Shown in pieces: positions 24,107-32,955 of a stretch of 64,000 bases of DNA. The notes under the pieces were generated by a model. It had not been told where the DNA came from. It made no database searches and saw only the letters and a list, made by a program, of their open reading frames with translations. Location of the stretch: assembly GCA_035535055.1 (NCBI GenBank), contig DATLQT010000071.1, forward strand, positions 4,940-68,939, written 5' to 3'. Source of the DNA: UBA6019 sp035535055 (GTDB lineage Bacteria; Chloroflexota; Dormibacteria; Dormibacterales; Dormibacteraceae). Numbering within the stretch: the first letter of the stretch is position 1; every line of letters begins with the position of its first letter. The translations under genes were made by a program, and so were the position numbers.

Positions 24107-26317
24107 ATGCGCGTGGATCCCAACGCCATGCTGGCTCCGCCGACCGAGGAGAAGCCGATGCCGGTGTGGGGCGATGGTGAGCGCCCGTCCTGGTTGGCCC
24201 CCGAGGACCAGCAGCCGAAGAAGCGGGAGTGGTCGCCGGTCCGGGACCGGATGGAGGCGGAGCTCGAGCTTCGGGCCCGGCTCGAGGAGCAGCGCCGCCT
24301 GCGGGTCAAGCAGCGCTACCGGTGGCTGAAGGCGCCTTTCACCTGGACCTTCTCACTCATCCAAGCGGTGGTCTCGGTCAGCCGCGAGCGCGGCGAGGTG
24401 CCGACGGAGACTCCCATCGCGCCTGCCCCCAGCTCGTCCACGATACTCAACACCCTTCCCCCGCCGCGCGCTCCGGGCGAGGCGCCGCCGGCGCCTGCGG
24501 CGGCTCCCATGGACCAGTCGCCCGCCGTCTGGGAGGCGATACCGGAAACTGAGTGGCGGCCACCGTCCCGGGAGCCCGAGGCGGCCCCCGAGGCCGAGGC
24601 CGGACCGGCGGTCACCGTAGAGCCGGAGGCGCCGGACGCGGACGAGGAGCCGGGCGTCGAGCCGAACGTCGCGCATCCCGAGGTGGACTGGTCGCAGCCG
24701 CCACCGGCGCGGACGATTCAGCCGGCCCCCTACCGGGCGCCCCCCGCGCCCGATAAGGACTGGCGTCCCCAGGCCGGACCGACCCCGGCCTGGGAGGCCA
24801 TCCCGGAGGTTGAGCCGGAGCCCGCTCCGCCGCCGGCCCCGGCGCCTCCCGTCGCACCGGCGCCGGTGGAGGCCGACGAGCTGGCCCGCGTGATCCTCGG
24901 CACCTGCGTCCGAACCAGCGGGGCCGAGGTCGGAATCCTGGCCCTCCTCCAGGACGACGTTTTGGTGGTCCGAGCCTCCTCCGGTATCGACGCTCACATC
25001 GCCGGCCGGCTGGCGCTGGACACCCTCTCCGACATCTGCCTCGACGTCATCTCCAGCGGCCAGTCCTTCACCGCGTCCACCAACCAGCCTGCGCCGGACC
25101 CGGACCGGCCGAGCGCCATCCTGTGCGTGCCGGTGCTCCTCTCCGGGACCGGGGTCGGAGCCGTTCTGCTGCTCGCCTACGCTCCCGATCGCAGCTTCAG
25201 CCCCGACCAGGAGCGGCTGGTCCGGGCGCTGGCCGACGTCGCCGGTCCGGAGCTGTCCGCGGCCGGCGCCTACCGCCTGTCCTTCGACCAGCCGGGCGTA
25301 CTCTGGCGCCGCCTCGACGCGCCCCTGACCCCCACGGTCGCCCCGACCACTCCGCCGTCGTCGGACTGGCTCCCGGCGGCGCCCGCGCCCGCCGCGGCTG
25401 GCCAACCCGAGCTCCCCGCACTCGAGGCGGCTGAGCCCGAGCCCGCCGAGCAGCCAGGGCCCGAGGTCGTCGCTGAACCGGAGCCGCAGCCGGAGCCCCC
25501 GCCACCACCGCCGCCCACCGAGCCGATCTCGCTGATACCACCAAGCCACCGGACGATGACCCTCGACCCCGAGATGGTGAAGCGCCTGATCGCCGAGGCC
25601 AAGGCCGCCCGGGAGGCGGAGGAGGCCGCGGTGGCCGCGGAGACCGCACTGGAACAGGTCGCGGAGGCGATGGCGTCCGAGACGATGCCGGCTGCGCCGG
25701 TCGTCGAGGAGCAGCCGGCTCCAACCGAGGAGATGCCGGCCCCGGCGCCGGCGGCCACGCCCGAGCCGGCGCGGACGCGTCCCCCGCAGCGGGACCGCTA
25801 TCAGATCGGCTGGCGCACTCGGGTGCAATCTCGGATGACGCGGGTGAGCCAGCAGAAGCAGGCCGAGGCGGCGCGCGAGCGGGAGGAGATACTGGCCGCG
25901 ATCCGGAACCTCAGCTGGGAGGGCTATCAGGCTCTGATCGCCGACATCTTCCGGCGCAAGGCGTTCGAGGTGTTGCCGCCTCCTGACGAGGGTAGCGACC
26001 TTGACGTCATCGACCTGGTCGTCAACCGCGACGACCAGCGGATGCTGGTCAACTGCCAGCTCCGGGGAGAGATGGACATCCCCATCGAGGCCGTGACCGA
26101 GATGTCTGCCGTCGTCTACAACTACAGCGTCGCCGGCGCCTACCTGATCGCCGACGGCAGCTTCGCGCCGGAGGCCTCGGCCGCCGCCACCAGCGGCGGC
26201 ATCGTTCTCGTCGACGGCAACGCGCTCATCGACCTGACGATCGAGACGACGCTGAAGGACGAGCGGAAGGCGAGCTTCACAGGGCGGATTGCCAAGCGCT
26301 TCTCCCGCGCCAAGTAG
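24107..26317 (+). CDS. Large GAF plus Mrr-like (restriction endonuclease fold) protein
   Basis: This 736-residue protein has an unusual build. A charged N-terminal helix region (~35-75) is followed by a long Pro/Ala/Glu-rich stretch (~90-255), a GAF-like domain (~262-400: VILGTCVRTSGAEVGILALL, AILCVPVLL), a second Pro-rich linker and a coiled-coil-like Ala/Glu segment (~490-530). The C-terminus (~600-715) is Mrr-like: LSWEGYQALIADIFRRKAFEV, SDLDVIDLVV, MLVNCQLR, GAYLIADGSFAPEA and GIVLVDGNALIDL. The usual PD-(D/E)xK lysine position (normally QCKR/QAKR) reads CQLR, so nuclease activity may be lost. No methylase lies nearby. It could be a regulator or scaffold rather than a restriction enzyme. 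Confidence 0.7.
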   Translation: MRVDPNAMLAPPTEEKPMPVWGDGERPSWLAPEDQQPKKREWSPVRDRMEAELELRARLEEQRRLRVKQRYRWLKAPFTWTFSLIQAVVSVSRERGEVPTETPIAPAPSSSTILNTLPPPRAPGEAPPAPAAAPMDQSPAVWEAIPETEWRPPSREPEAAPEAEAGPAVTVEPEAPDADEEPGVEPNVAHPEVDWSQPPPARTIQPAPYRAPPAPDKDWRPQAGPTPAWEAIPEVEPEPAPPPAPAPPVAPAPVEADELARVILGTCVRTSGAEVGILALLQDDVLVVRASSGIDAHIAGRLALDTLSDICLDVISSGQSFTASTNQPAPDPDRPSAILCVPVLLSGTGVGAVLLLAYAPDRSFSPDQERLVRALADVAGPELSAAGAYRLSFDQPGVLWRRLDAPLTPTVAPTTPPSSDWLPAAPAPAAAGQPELPALEAAEPEPAEQPGPEVVAEPEPQPEPPPPPPPTEPISLIPPSHRTMTLDPEMVKRLIAEAKAAREAEEAAVAAETALEQVAEAMASETMPAAPVVEEQPAPTEEMPAPAPAATPEPARTRPPQRDRYQIGWRTRVQSRMTRVSQQKQAEAAREREEILAAIRNLSWEGYQALIADIFRRKAFEVLPPPDEGSDLDVIDLVVNRDDQRMLVNCQLRGEMDIPIEAVTEMSAVVYNYSVAGAYLIADGSFAPEASAAATSGGIVLVDGNALIDLTIETTLKDERKASFTGRIAKRFSRAK

Positions 26318-26330
26318 GAGGCCGTGAGGG

Positions 26331-27614
26331 CTATTCGAAGCCCGGCGGCCGGTGGAAGCCGAATCCCTCGAGCGATTCCAGCTCGGCCGCCACGTCCAGC
26401 AGTGCGAGCTCCCGCCGGTAGTGGCCCGCGAGCATCACGCCGACAGGCAGCCCGTCGACCTCGCCTGCCGGGATCGAGATCGACGGCAGCCAGGAGTAGC
26501 TGATGGGCAGCACGAACTGGACGTAGCGGTTCCAGGCCTCGCCGAGGAACTGGGGAACCTGCTCGTGGGGCATGGGGAGGAGCCCGAGTGTGGGCGCGAG
26601 AATGGCGTCGAAGCCGTCCTCCAGGCGGCTCCGGATCCGGCGGGCGGCCTCCAGCCCCTCCTGGAGGGAGCGCCAGTAGTCGACCGCCGAGATCGCGCGG
26701 CCCTCCGCCATTAGCGCTCGGATGGGCCCGTAGCTCTCCGGGTCTCCGGGCCAGGAAGCGATGCTGACGCGACGGACGACCTTGTAAGACTCGGCGATGG
26801 GGAGGGGGTCCCACGCCATGGGGGTGATCTCCCAGCCCCGACCGGCCAGCGCGCCGGCGGCGCGCCTGACCGCCTCGGCGGGGCCGGGGTCGATTCCGAG
26901 CGGCGACTCGGTGACCGCGAGCAACCTGCGGCGTCCGAAGGTCGGCCGGGCGGTTGCACCCACCACCGCATCGAAGAGGAGTCGGGCGTCCTCGACCGTG
27001 CGGGCGATGAAGCCCCTCGACACGAAGGTGGTCGGGTCGGCGAAGTCGTGGGGAATCCGGTCGGGGGAGGGGCGTAGGCCGACCGCCCCGCAGCAGCTCG
27101 CCGGGATCCGGATCGAGCCGCCGAGGTCGTCCGCGGTCGCCGCTGTGACCAGCCCGGCAGCGACCGCCGCGCCGCTGCCTCCGCTCGAACCACCGGGGGT
27201 GAAGCCCTCACGCCAGGGGTTCTGGGTCGGCCCGAAAAGGGCGCTGACGGTACCGACAGAAGCTTCCAGCTCGGGCATGTTGGTCTTGCCGAGGATCGCC
27301 GCGCCAGCCTCGCGGAGGCGGCGGATTGGGTCGGAGTCGACCTTCGCCCGCTGGCCCTCGAAGTGGTGCGAGGACCACGTCCAACTGAGCCCGGCGACCC
27401 GATAGCTCTCCTTGGCTCCCAGGGTGACGCCGGCCAGTAATCCCTCAGCGCCGGCCTGAGCCGCGGGGTCGAGGTCGACGAAGGCGTTGAGGCGGGGGTT
27501 GAAGCGCTCGATCCGGGCCCGGTGTTCGGCGACCGCGGCCTGCGGGTCGAGCTCCCCGGCGTTGACGCGGCGCGCAAGATCGGTCGCGCTCGACCACGTC
27601 AGGGACGGTTCCAT
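26331..27614 (-). CDS. Amidase signature family protein
   Basis: This 427-residue amidase carries the Ser-cisSer-Lys triad context: LGAKES for Lys, GGSSGGSGAAVAAG for the cis-Ser, and DDLGGSIRIPASC for the nucleophile Ser. It lacks the Glu/Gln-amidotransferase gatC/gatB context, so a stand-alone amide hydrolase is likely, with unknown substrate. The ATG at 27614 overlaps on the opposite strand an ATG at 27613, and the gene is divergent from the HhH-GPD gene. Its stop is 13 bp from that of the convergent Mrr-like gene. Confidence 0.9.
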   Translation of the reverse strand: MEPSLTWSSATDLARRVNAGELDPQAAVAEHRARIERFNPRLNAFVDLDPAAQAGAEGLLAGVTLGAKESYRVAGLSWTWSSHHFEGQRAKVDSDPIRRLREAGAAILGKTNMPELEASVGTVSALFGPTQNPWREGFTPGGSSGGSGAAVAAGLVTAATADDLGGSIRIPASCCGAVGLRPSPDRIPHDFADPTTFVSRGFIARTVEDARLLFDAVVGATARPTFGRRRLLAVTESPLGIDPGPAEAVRRAAGALAGRGWEITPMAWDPLPIAESYKVVRRVSIASWPGDPESYGPIRALMAEGRAISAVDYWRSLQEGLEAARRIRSRLEDGFDAILAPTLGLLPMPHEQVPQFLGEAWNRYVQFVLPISYSWLPSISIPAGEVDGLPVGVMLAGHYRRELALLDVAAELESLEGFGFHRPPGFE

Positions 27615-27633
27615 GGCCCCTATTGTTCACGCC

Positions 27634-28182
27634 ATGGCGATTCGCTGGACCGACAACCCGGAAGCGGACGCCCTGCTCGAGCGAGAGCCCCTGGCACTGC
27701 TCATCGGCCTGGTCCTCGACCAGCAGGTGAAGATGGAGAAGGCCTTCAGCGGCCCCTACGAGCTCAAAAAGCGGATCGGGCACCTGGACGCGGGCCACAT
27801 CGCCGCGATGGACCCCGACAGGCTGGTCGCCGTCTTCCGCGAGCGACCGGCCCTTCACCGCTTCCCAGGATCGATGGCAAAGCGGGTCCAGGAGCTTTGC
27901 GCCGCGATCGACCGCGACTATGGCGGCGACGCCGGGCGGGTCTGGCGGGAGGCCGGGACCGGCCAGGAGCTGGCTGCGCGGCTCAAAAAGCTCCCTGGCT
28001 TCGGCGAGATGAAGGTCAAGATCACCGTGTCCGTGCTGGCCAAGAAGTTCGGAGTCACGCCACCCGGCTGGGAAGCGCATGGCGCCGACTGGCACACGGT
28101 CGCCGACGTCGATTCACCGGAGTCGATGGCCCAGGCGCGGGTCGTCAAGCGCCAGATGAAGGCCGAGAAAGGGGCTCCCTGA
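27634..28182 (+). CDS. Uncharacterised HhH-GPD family protein
   Basis: This 182-residue protein resembles the actinobacterial 'uncharacterized HhH-GPD family' (TIGR03252-like): EPLALLIGLVLDQQVKMEKAF at the N-terminus and a helix-hairpin-helix LKKLPGFGEMKVKITVSVLAKKFG. The family shares the DNA-glycosylase fold but its activity is not established. ATG 27634 is chosen over ATG 27613, because TATTGT lies 7 nt before it (leaderless pattern). Two interlocking palindromes lie just after the stop. Confidence 0.8.
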   Translation: MAIRWTDNPEADALLEREPLALLIGLVLDQQVKMEKAFSGPYELKKRIGHLDAGHIAAMDPDRLVAVFRERPALHRFPGSMAKRVQELCAAIDRDYGGDAGRVWREAGTGQELAARLKKLPGFGEMKVKITVSVLAKKFGVTPPGWEAHGADWHTVADVDSPESMAQARVVKRQMKAEKGAP

Positions 28183-28187
28183 CGCTT

Positions 28188-28223
28188 TAGTTACAAGGTG
28201 ACTATCAGTTAAGCTGAAGTCAC
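28188..28223 (+). promoter_or_regulatory. Interlocking palindromes, probable operator/promoter
   Basis: TAGTTACAAGGTGACTA (28188-28204) is a near-perfect palindrome, 6 of 7 bp per arm. Its right half also starts a second palindrome: GTGACT-A-TCAG (28198-28208), loop TTAAG, then CTGAAGTCAC (28214-28223). A possible promoter, TTAGTT (28187-28192), 17 bp and TAAGCT (28210-28215), runs through both. The stretch is locally AT-rich and lies just upstream of the decayed acyl-CoA dehydrogenase. It fits a repressor operator, family unknown; it could instead act as a terminator hairpin for the HhH gene. Confidence 0.5.
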
Positions 28224-28289
28224 GAGGCAGGAAGCAATCGTCCGACCAGCCGCCGCCAAGCCGGTCCGAAGCGGGAAACCCCGCCGCAG

Positions 28290-29480
28290 CCGCTTATCAC
28301 CGACACCAGCGCCAACCTGGGCACCGACTACTACCTCGTGGACGAGCTCCTGACCCCGCGTGAGCGGCGGATCCGGGACAAGGTGCGGCAGTTTCTCCGA
28401 CGAGGCGGTCATCCCGGTCATCAACGACTACTGGGAGCGCGGCGAGTTCCCCCTCAGCTGGTTCCCAAATTGGCCGGGCTGAGTATCGCGGGAGGGACGA
28501 TCAAAGGTTACGGCTGCCCGGGGATGTCGCCGGTGGCGGTCGGCCTGGTGGGCATGGAGCTCTCCCGCGGCGACGGCAGCGTCAGCACCTTCTTCGGCGT
28601 CCACTCTGGCTTCGCCATGCAGTCGATCGCGATGCTGGGCTCGCCCGCCCAACGGTAGAAGTGGCTGCCGGCGAGGGCGCGGCTGGAGAAGATCGGCGCC
28701 TTCGCGCTCACCGAGCCTCAGCACGGGTCCGATGCCATCCTGCTCGATACGGCGGCAACCCGGGAGGGTGACGAGTACGCGCTGAACGGCTCCAAGCGCT
28801 GAATCGGCAACGACTCGATCGCGGACGTGGTGGTCGTCTGGGGCCCGGGACGAGGACAACGGGATCGGCGGCTTCCTGGTCGAGAAAGGCACACCCGGCT
28901 TACGAGGCACGCGTGATGAGCGGCAAGATCTCCAAGCGGGCCGTCCGGCAGGCGGAGATCAACCTCGACGGCGTCCGCCTCCCCGCCGTGAACCGCCTGG
29001 CGCGCTCGAAGACCTTCAAGGACACTGCCAAGGTCCTGACCGCGACCCGTTACGGCGTCTTCGCCTGGGAGGCGCTCGGCCACGCGCTGGCCTGCTACGA
29101 GGCGGCGGTCACTTACACCAAGGATCGGACCCAGTTCGGAAAGCCGCTGGCGAGCTACCAGCTGATCCAGAACCGGCTGACGCGGATGCTGGCCGAGATC
29201 GCCGGCATGCAATTCCTCTGCCACCGGCTCTCGGTTTTGGCGGCAGAGGGCAAGCTGACGCCGGGGATGGCGTCGCTGGGCGAAGATGAACAACGCCCGC
29301 AAGGCCCGGGGCATCGCGGCCGGGGCCCGCGAGATCCTGGGCGGCAATGGGATCCTGCTCGACTACCACGTCGCCCGCCACCAGGCGGACATGGAGGTGG
29401 TCTTCACCTACGAGGGGACCGACACCATACAGTCGCCAATCGTCGGCCGGGAGATCACCGGGGAACAGGCCTTCGCCTGA
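28290..29480 (+). pseudogene. Decayed glutaryl-CoA-dehydrogenase-like acyl-CoA dehydrogenase
   Basis: Pieces in all three frames assemble into an acyl-CoA dehydrogenase of the glutaryl-CoA subgroup: DTSANLGTDYYLVDELLTP, GLVGMELSRGDGSVSTFFGV, IGAFALTEPQHGSDA, KDRTQFGKPLASYQLIQNRL, LGGNGILLDYHVARH and VVFTYEGTDTIQ. Several frameshifts (near 28390, 28470, 28850 and 29283) break the frame. So do two apparent nonsense changes: TAG in AQR*KWLP (~28657), where Gln is expected, and TGA in GSKR*IGN (~28801), where Trp is expected. Nonsense plus frameshift argues for true decay. The original start is unclear. Confidence 0.85.
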
Positions 29481-29483
29481 CAG

Positions 29484-29884
29484 ACGATCCGGTTGACCCC
29501 CGAGCTCTGGATCCTCGGCCTTAAGCGGTGCTGGTCGGCACCTTCGTCGTCCTCCTCTTCTCGCTGCCGGCCGAGATGCTGGAGCCGAAGATGTTCGCTG
29601 GGCTCCACTTCGGCCACCTGGCGGGCGGGATCTTCCTGGCGTTTCCCGCGGTCCTGCCGGCGAGCCTGACCCTGCTGGAGAAGAGCGGCGAGGCCAAGGC
29701 CGACATCGACGCGGTGGGGGCGATCGTTGGCTCCTGCGGGACGCTCGCCTTCACTGTCGTCGGTGCTTTCGGCCTCCGGCGGCTCGGGCCGGTGGTTGCC
29801 CTGGGCCCGGGGGCGTCGACCTGGGTCGTGGTCTCGCGGGGGCTCTTCTTCGCCGTCCGGCTCGTTCTCGACCGTCGCTTCTGA
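29484..29884 (+). pseudogene. Damaged small membrane-protein gene
   Basis: A 118-residue open frame from GTG 29528 encodes three hydrophobic segments (LVGTFVVLLFSLPAEML, GGIFLAFPAVLPASLTLLE, AIVGSCGTLAFTVVGAFGLRRLG). Just upstream in another frame is LTPELWILGLK. It would join smoothly to VLVGTFVV if one base were restored near 29525, so the original N-terminus appears cut off by a frameshift. Family not recognised with certainty; it resembles short DUF-type membrane proteins. It could still be translated from GTG 29528 as a shortened protein. Confidence 0.5.
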
Positions 29885-29950
29885 TAGATTTCGTCCTCCG
29901 CGCCCGCGGCCGAGAGAGCCTCGGGGCGAAAAAGTTCGAGTGGAGATGAG

Positions 29951-31363
29951 ATGAGAGACCTGCCCGGCGCCGATGAGGCGCGGGAGTTGGCGCGGAGCTA
30001 CTCGCTGGTTCCCGTCCAGCGCGAGTTGCTGGCCGACCTCCTGACCCCGGTCCGCGCCTACTCGCTGCTCTGCCCACCGGGTAGTCCCGGTTTCCTGCTG
30101 GAGAGCGTCGAGGGCGGCGAGCGGCTCGCGCGCTACTCCTTCGTCGGCCACCGGCCCGAGCCCTTCGACCTCGGTCCGGGCGACCCACTGACCGCGCTGC
30201 GCGAGGTTGCCGCCACTACCGTGGCGCCTGCGACAGGCCTTCCCGGCTTCCGCGGCGGGGTGGTCGGCTACCTCGGTTACGAGGTTGCACGCCGGTTCGA
30301 GCGGCTCCCGGCCGCGGCCGGGCCGGCGCCCGAGCTTCCCGAGAGCGGCTTCCTCCGGGCCGACGACCTGGCGATCTTCGATCACGTGACCCACCGCTTG
30401 AAGCTGGTCACCCTCCATCGTCCCGACCGGGAGGACTACGTGGCGGCGGTCTCGCGGCTCGACGTGATGGAGGCGAAGCTGGCCGCCGAGGCGCCCCCGC
30501 CTGCCCCGGCGCCGGACGCCGACGGTGCGGCGTGGTCCTCGAACCTCACCCAGGGCGCCTTCGAGGCAATGGTGGACGCGGCCCGCGAGGAGATCCACGC
30601 CGGCGAGGTCTTCCAGGTGGTGCTCTCGCAGCGCTTCTCGAAGCCGCTGGGGGCGAGGCCGATCGACGTCTACCGCTGGCTCCGGGCGATCAACCCGTCG
30701 CCCTACATGTACTTCTTCGACCTCGGCGAGGGCCGCCAGGTGGTGGGCACCTCGCCCGAGCTGCTGGTCCGCGTCGAGGGCAGCCGGGTCCGCGTCAGGC
30801 CGCTGGCAGGCACCCGCCGCCGGGGGGCCGACCCGGTCGAGGACATAGCGCTTGAGAAGGAGCTGCTGGCGGACCCCAAAGAACGCGCCGAGCACGTGAT
30901 GCTGGTGGATCTCGGCCGCAACGACGTCGGCCGCGTCGCGCGACCGGGAAGCGTAAGCGTCGAGCGGCTGATGGAGGTGGAGCGCTACTCCCACGTGATG
31001 CACATCTCCTCGACCGTGACCGGGGAGCTGGCAGACAGCGCCGATGGCCTCGACGCGCTGCGGGCCGCCTTCCCCGCCGGCACTGTCTCCGGCGCACCCA
31101 AGATCAGGGCGATGGAGATCATCGCCGGCCTCGAGCCAGACCGGCGCGGGCCCTACGCGGGAGCATTTGGCTATGTCGGCTTCGGCGGCGACCTCGACCT
31201 GGCGATCACCCTGCGCACGGTCGTGATCGCCGGCGGCACGGCCTACGTCCAGGCCGGCGCCGGCGTGGTCGCGGACTCCGTGCCGGAGCGGGAGTACCAG
31301 GAGACGCTGGCCAAGGCGGGCGTGATGTTCGAAGCCATCCGCATGGCAGAGGAGATGCCATGA
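29951..31363 (+). CDS. trpE: Anthranilate synthase component I
   Basis: This 470-residue enzyme makes anthranilate from chorismate with ammonia supplied by TrpG, and heads the tryptophan operon. Visible are the N-terminal feedback region (LLESVEGGERLARYSFVG), GVVGYLGYE and the chorismate-binding C-terminal half (LVDLGRNDVGRV, GTVSGAPKIRAMEII, GYVGFGGDLDLAITLRT, QAGAGVVADSVPEREYQET). The Ser-rich feedback motif is LLESVEGG. GGAG precedes the ATG. No leader peptide with tandem Trp codons is visible upstream, so attenuation of the E. coli type is unlikely. The stop overlaps the trpG ATG (ATGA). Confidence 0.96.
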   Translation: MRDLPGADEARELARSYSLVPVQRELLADLLTPVRAYSLLCPPGSPGFLLESVEGGERLARYSFVGHRPEPFDLGPGDPLTALREVAATTVAPATGLPGFRGGVVGYLGYEVARRFERLPAAAGPAPELPESGFLRADDLAIFDHVTHRLKLVTLHRPDREDYVAAVSRLDVMEAKLAAEAPPPAPAPDADGAAWSSNLTQGAFEAMVDAAREEIHAGEVFQVVLSQRFSKPLGARPIDVYRWLRAINPSPYMYFFDLGEGRQVVGTSPELLVRVEGSRVRVRPLAGTRRRGADPVEDIALEKELLADPKERAEHVMLVDLGRNDVGRVARPGSVSVERLMEVERYSHVMHISSTVTGELADSADGLDALRAAFPAGTVSGAPKIRAMEIIAGLEPDRRGPYAGAFGYVGFGGDLDLAITLRTVVIAGGTAYVQAGAGVVADSVPEREYQETLAKAGVMFEAIRMAEEMP

Positions 31364-31923
31364 GGGTCGCCGTGATCGACAACTACGACTCATTCACGTA
31401 CAACCTGGTCCAGTACCTGGCCGAGCTCGGCTCCGAGCCCGAGGTCCACCGCAACGACGCCGTCAGCGTTGACGAGCTGGCCGGCTACGACGCGCTGGTG
31501 ATCTCTCCCGGCCCCGGTGACCCCGATGACGCGGGCGTCTCCCTGACCGCTATCCGCGAGCTGAGCGGAAGGCTGCCGATCCTTGGCGTGTGCCTTGGCC
31601 ACCAGTGCTTGGGCCAGGCCTTCGGCGGCCTGGTCTCGCGGTACCGGCCGATGCACGGGATGACGAGCTGGATCCACCACGACGGCCGGCCGCCCTTCAA
31701 CGGCCTGCCCGCCCCCTTCGAGGCCACTCGATACCATTCGCTGGTGGTCGAAAGCGATTCAATTCCGCCTGAGCTGGAGATCGCCGCCTGGACCCACGAC
31801 GGGATCGTGATGGGTCTTCGCCACCGGACCCACCGGACGTACGGAGTCCAGTTCCACCCGGAGTCGGTGCTCACCGTCGAGGGGAAGCGCCTGCTGCGCA
31901 ACTTCCTGCAGGTGGCCGGTTGA
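31360..31923 (+). CDS. trpG: Anthranilate synthase component II (glutamine amidotransferase)
   Basis: This 187-residue class I amidotransferase supplies ammonia to TrpE. Its triad is Cys78 (GVCLGHQ), His166 and Glu168 (QFHPES). The N-terminal DNYDSFTYNLVQYL and SPGPGDP motifs are typical. It could also serve PabB for folate synthesis, since no second pabA is in view. ATG overlaps the trpE stop; its own stop overlaps the TTG start of trpD. Confidence 0.96.
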   Translation: MRVAVIDNYDSFTYNLVQYLAELGSEPEVHRNDAVSVDELAGYDALVISPGPGDPDDAGVSLTAIRELSGRLPILGVCLGHQCLGQAFGGLVSRYRPMHGMTSWIHHDGRPPFNGLPAPFEATRYHSLVVESDSIPPELEIAAWTHDGIVMGLRHRTHRTYGVQFHPESVLTVEGKRLLRNFLQVAG

Positions 31924-32942
31924 TCTACGCAATCGGCAAGCTGGTCAAGGGGCACGACCTGAGCGAGGCCGAGGCCGCGCAGGCGATGGAGCTGATCCTC
32001 GCCGGGGACGCCACGCCGGTTCAGATCGCCGGCTTCATGATCGCTCTCCGGATCAAGGGCGAGACCGCCGAGGAGATCACCGGCCTGGCCAAGACCGCAC
32101 GGCTGCACGCGCTTCCGCTCGAGCCGCGGCCCGGCCTGCTGGACACCTGCGGCACAGGTGGCGACAGCCTCGGAACCTTCAACATCTCGACCCTCTCGGC
32201 GATCGTGGCCGCCTCCTGCGGAGCGACGGTGGCCAAGCACGGCAACCGCGCCGCCTCCTCGCAGTGCGGCAGTGCCGACGTGCTGGAGGCGCTTGGCGTG
32301 AAGATCGACCTCGGAGCGGACGGGGTCGGCCGCTGCCTCGACGAGGCGGGGATCGCGTTCTGCTTCGCTCCCGTTTTCCACGCGGGCTTCCGCTACGCCG
32401 GCATCCCGCGGCGCGAGCTCGGGGTCAGGACCTTCTTCAACATTCTGGGACCGCTCTGCAACCCGGCCGGCGCGAGGCGCCAGGCCCTCGGGGTGGCCGA
32501 CGGGTCCCTTGCCGAGCGGATGGCCGAGGTCCTCGAGCGGCTGGGCGTCGAGAAGGCCCTGGTCTTTCACGGCGGCGACGGCATGGACGAGCTGACCACT
32601 ACGGGGCCCTCGCAGGTCATCGAGGTGGGCGCCGGCGGGCGGCGGAAATACGTGGTCGAACCGGCCGAGCTCGGCTTTTCGAAGGCCCGGCTGGAGGATC
32701 TCCAGGGGGGCGGCCCGGAGGAGAACGCGGCCATCGCGATGGCGGTGCTGGACGGTGCCGAGGGCCCCAAACGGGATGTGGTGCTGCTGAACTCGGCGGC
32801 CGCGCTGATCGCCGCCGGGCTGGCCGGGGACTTCCACGAGGGGATCGGCGTGGCCGTCGAGGCGCTCGACTCAGGCCGGGCGGGGGAGGTGCTGGACCGG
32901 TGGGCAAAGGTCTCACGGGCCGTCCCGGCAACAGGGGGGTGA
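31920..32942 (+). CDS. trpD: Anthranilate phosphoribosyltransferase
   Basis: This 340-residue enzyme transfers phosphoribose from PRPP to anthranilate. Visible are LDTCGTGGDSLGTFNISTL (PRPP binding), KHGNRAASSQCGSADVLEALG, the RRELGVRTFFNILGPLCNPA core and the GGDGMDELTTTG metal site. Translation starts at TTG 31920 within the trpG stop (TTGA), so the two are coupled. No anthranilate synthase fusion is present. Confidence 0.96.
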   Translation: MIYAIGKLVKGHDLSEAEAAQAMELILAGDATPVQIAGFMIALRIKGETAEEITGLAKTARLHALPLEPRPGLLDTCGTGGDSLGTFNISTLSAIVAASCGATVAKHGNRAASSQCGSADVLEALGVKIDLGADGVGRCLDEAGIAFCFAPVFHAGFRYAGIPRRELGVRTFFNILGPLCNPAGARRQALGVADGSLAERMAEVLERLGVEKALVFHGGDGMDELTTTGPSQVIEVGAGGRRKYVVEPAELGFSKARLEDLQGGGPEENAAIAMAVLDGAEGPKRDVVLLNSAAALIAAGLAGDFHEGIGVAVEALDSGRAGEVLDRWAKVSRAVPATGG

Positions 32943-32955
32943 CCGCGCACAGGCC

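Noticed and set aside
24107..26317. Type IV restriction system
   Set aside because: The Mrr-like domain lacks the usual lysine motif and no defence or methylase genes are adjacent, so a restriction function is not supported.
27612..27633. Overlapping opposite-strand ATGs as shared start of the amidase and HhH genes
   Set aside because: The HhH gene has a better start at 27634 with a -10-like TATTGT 7 nt upstream.
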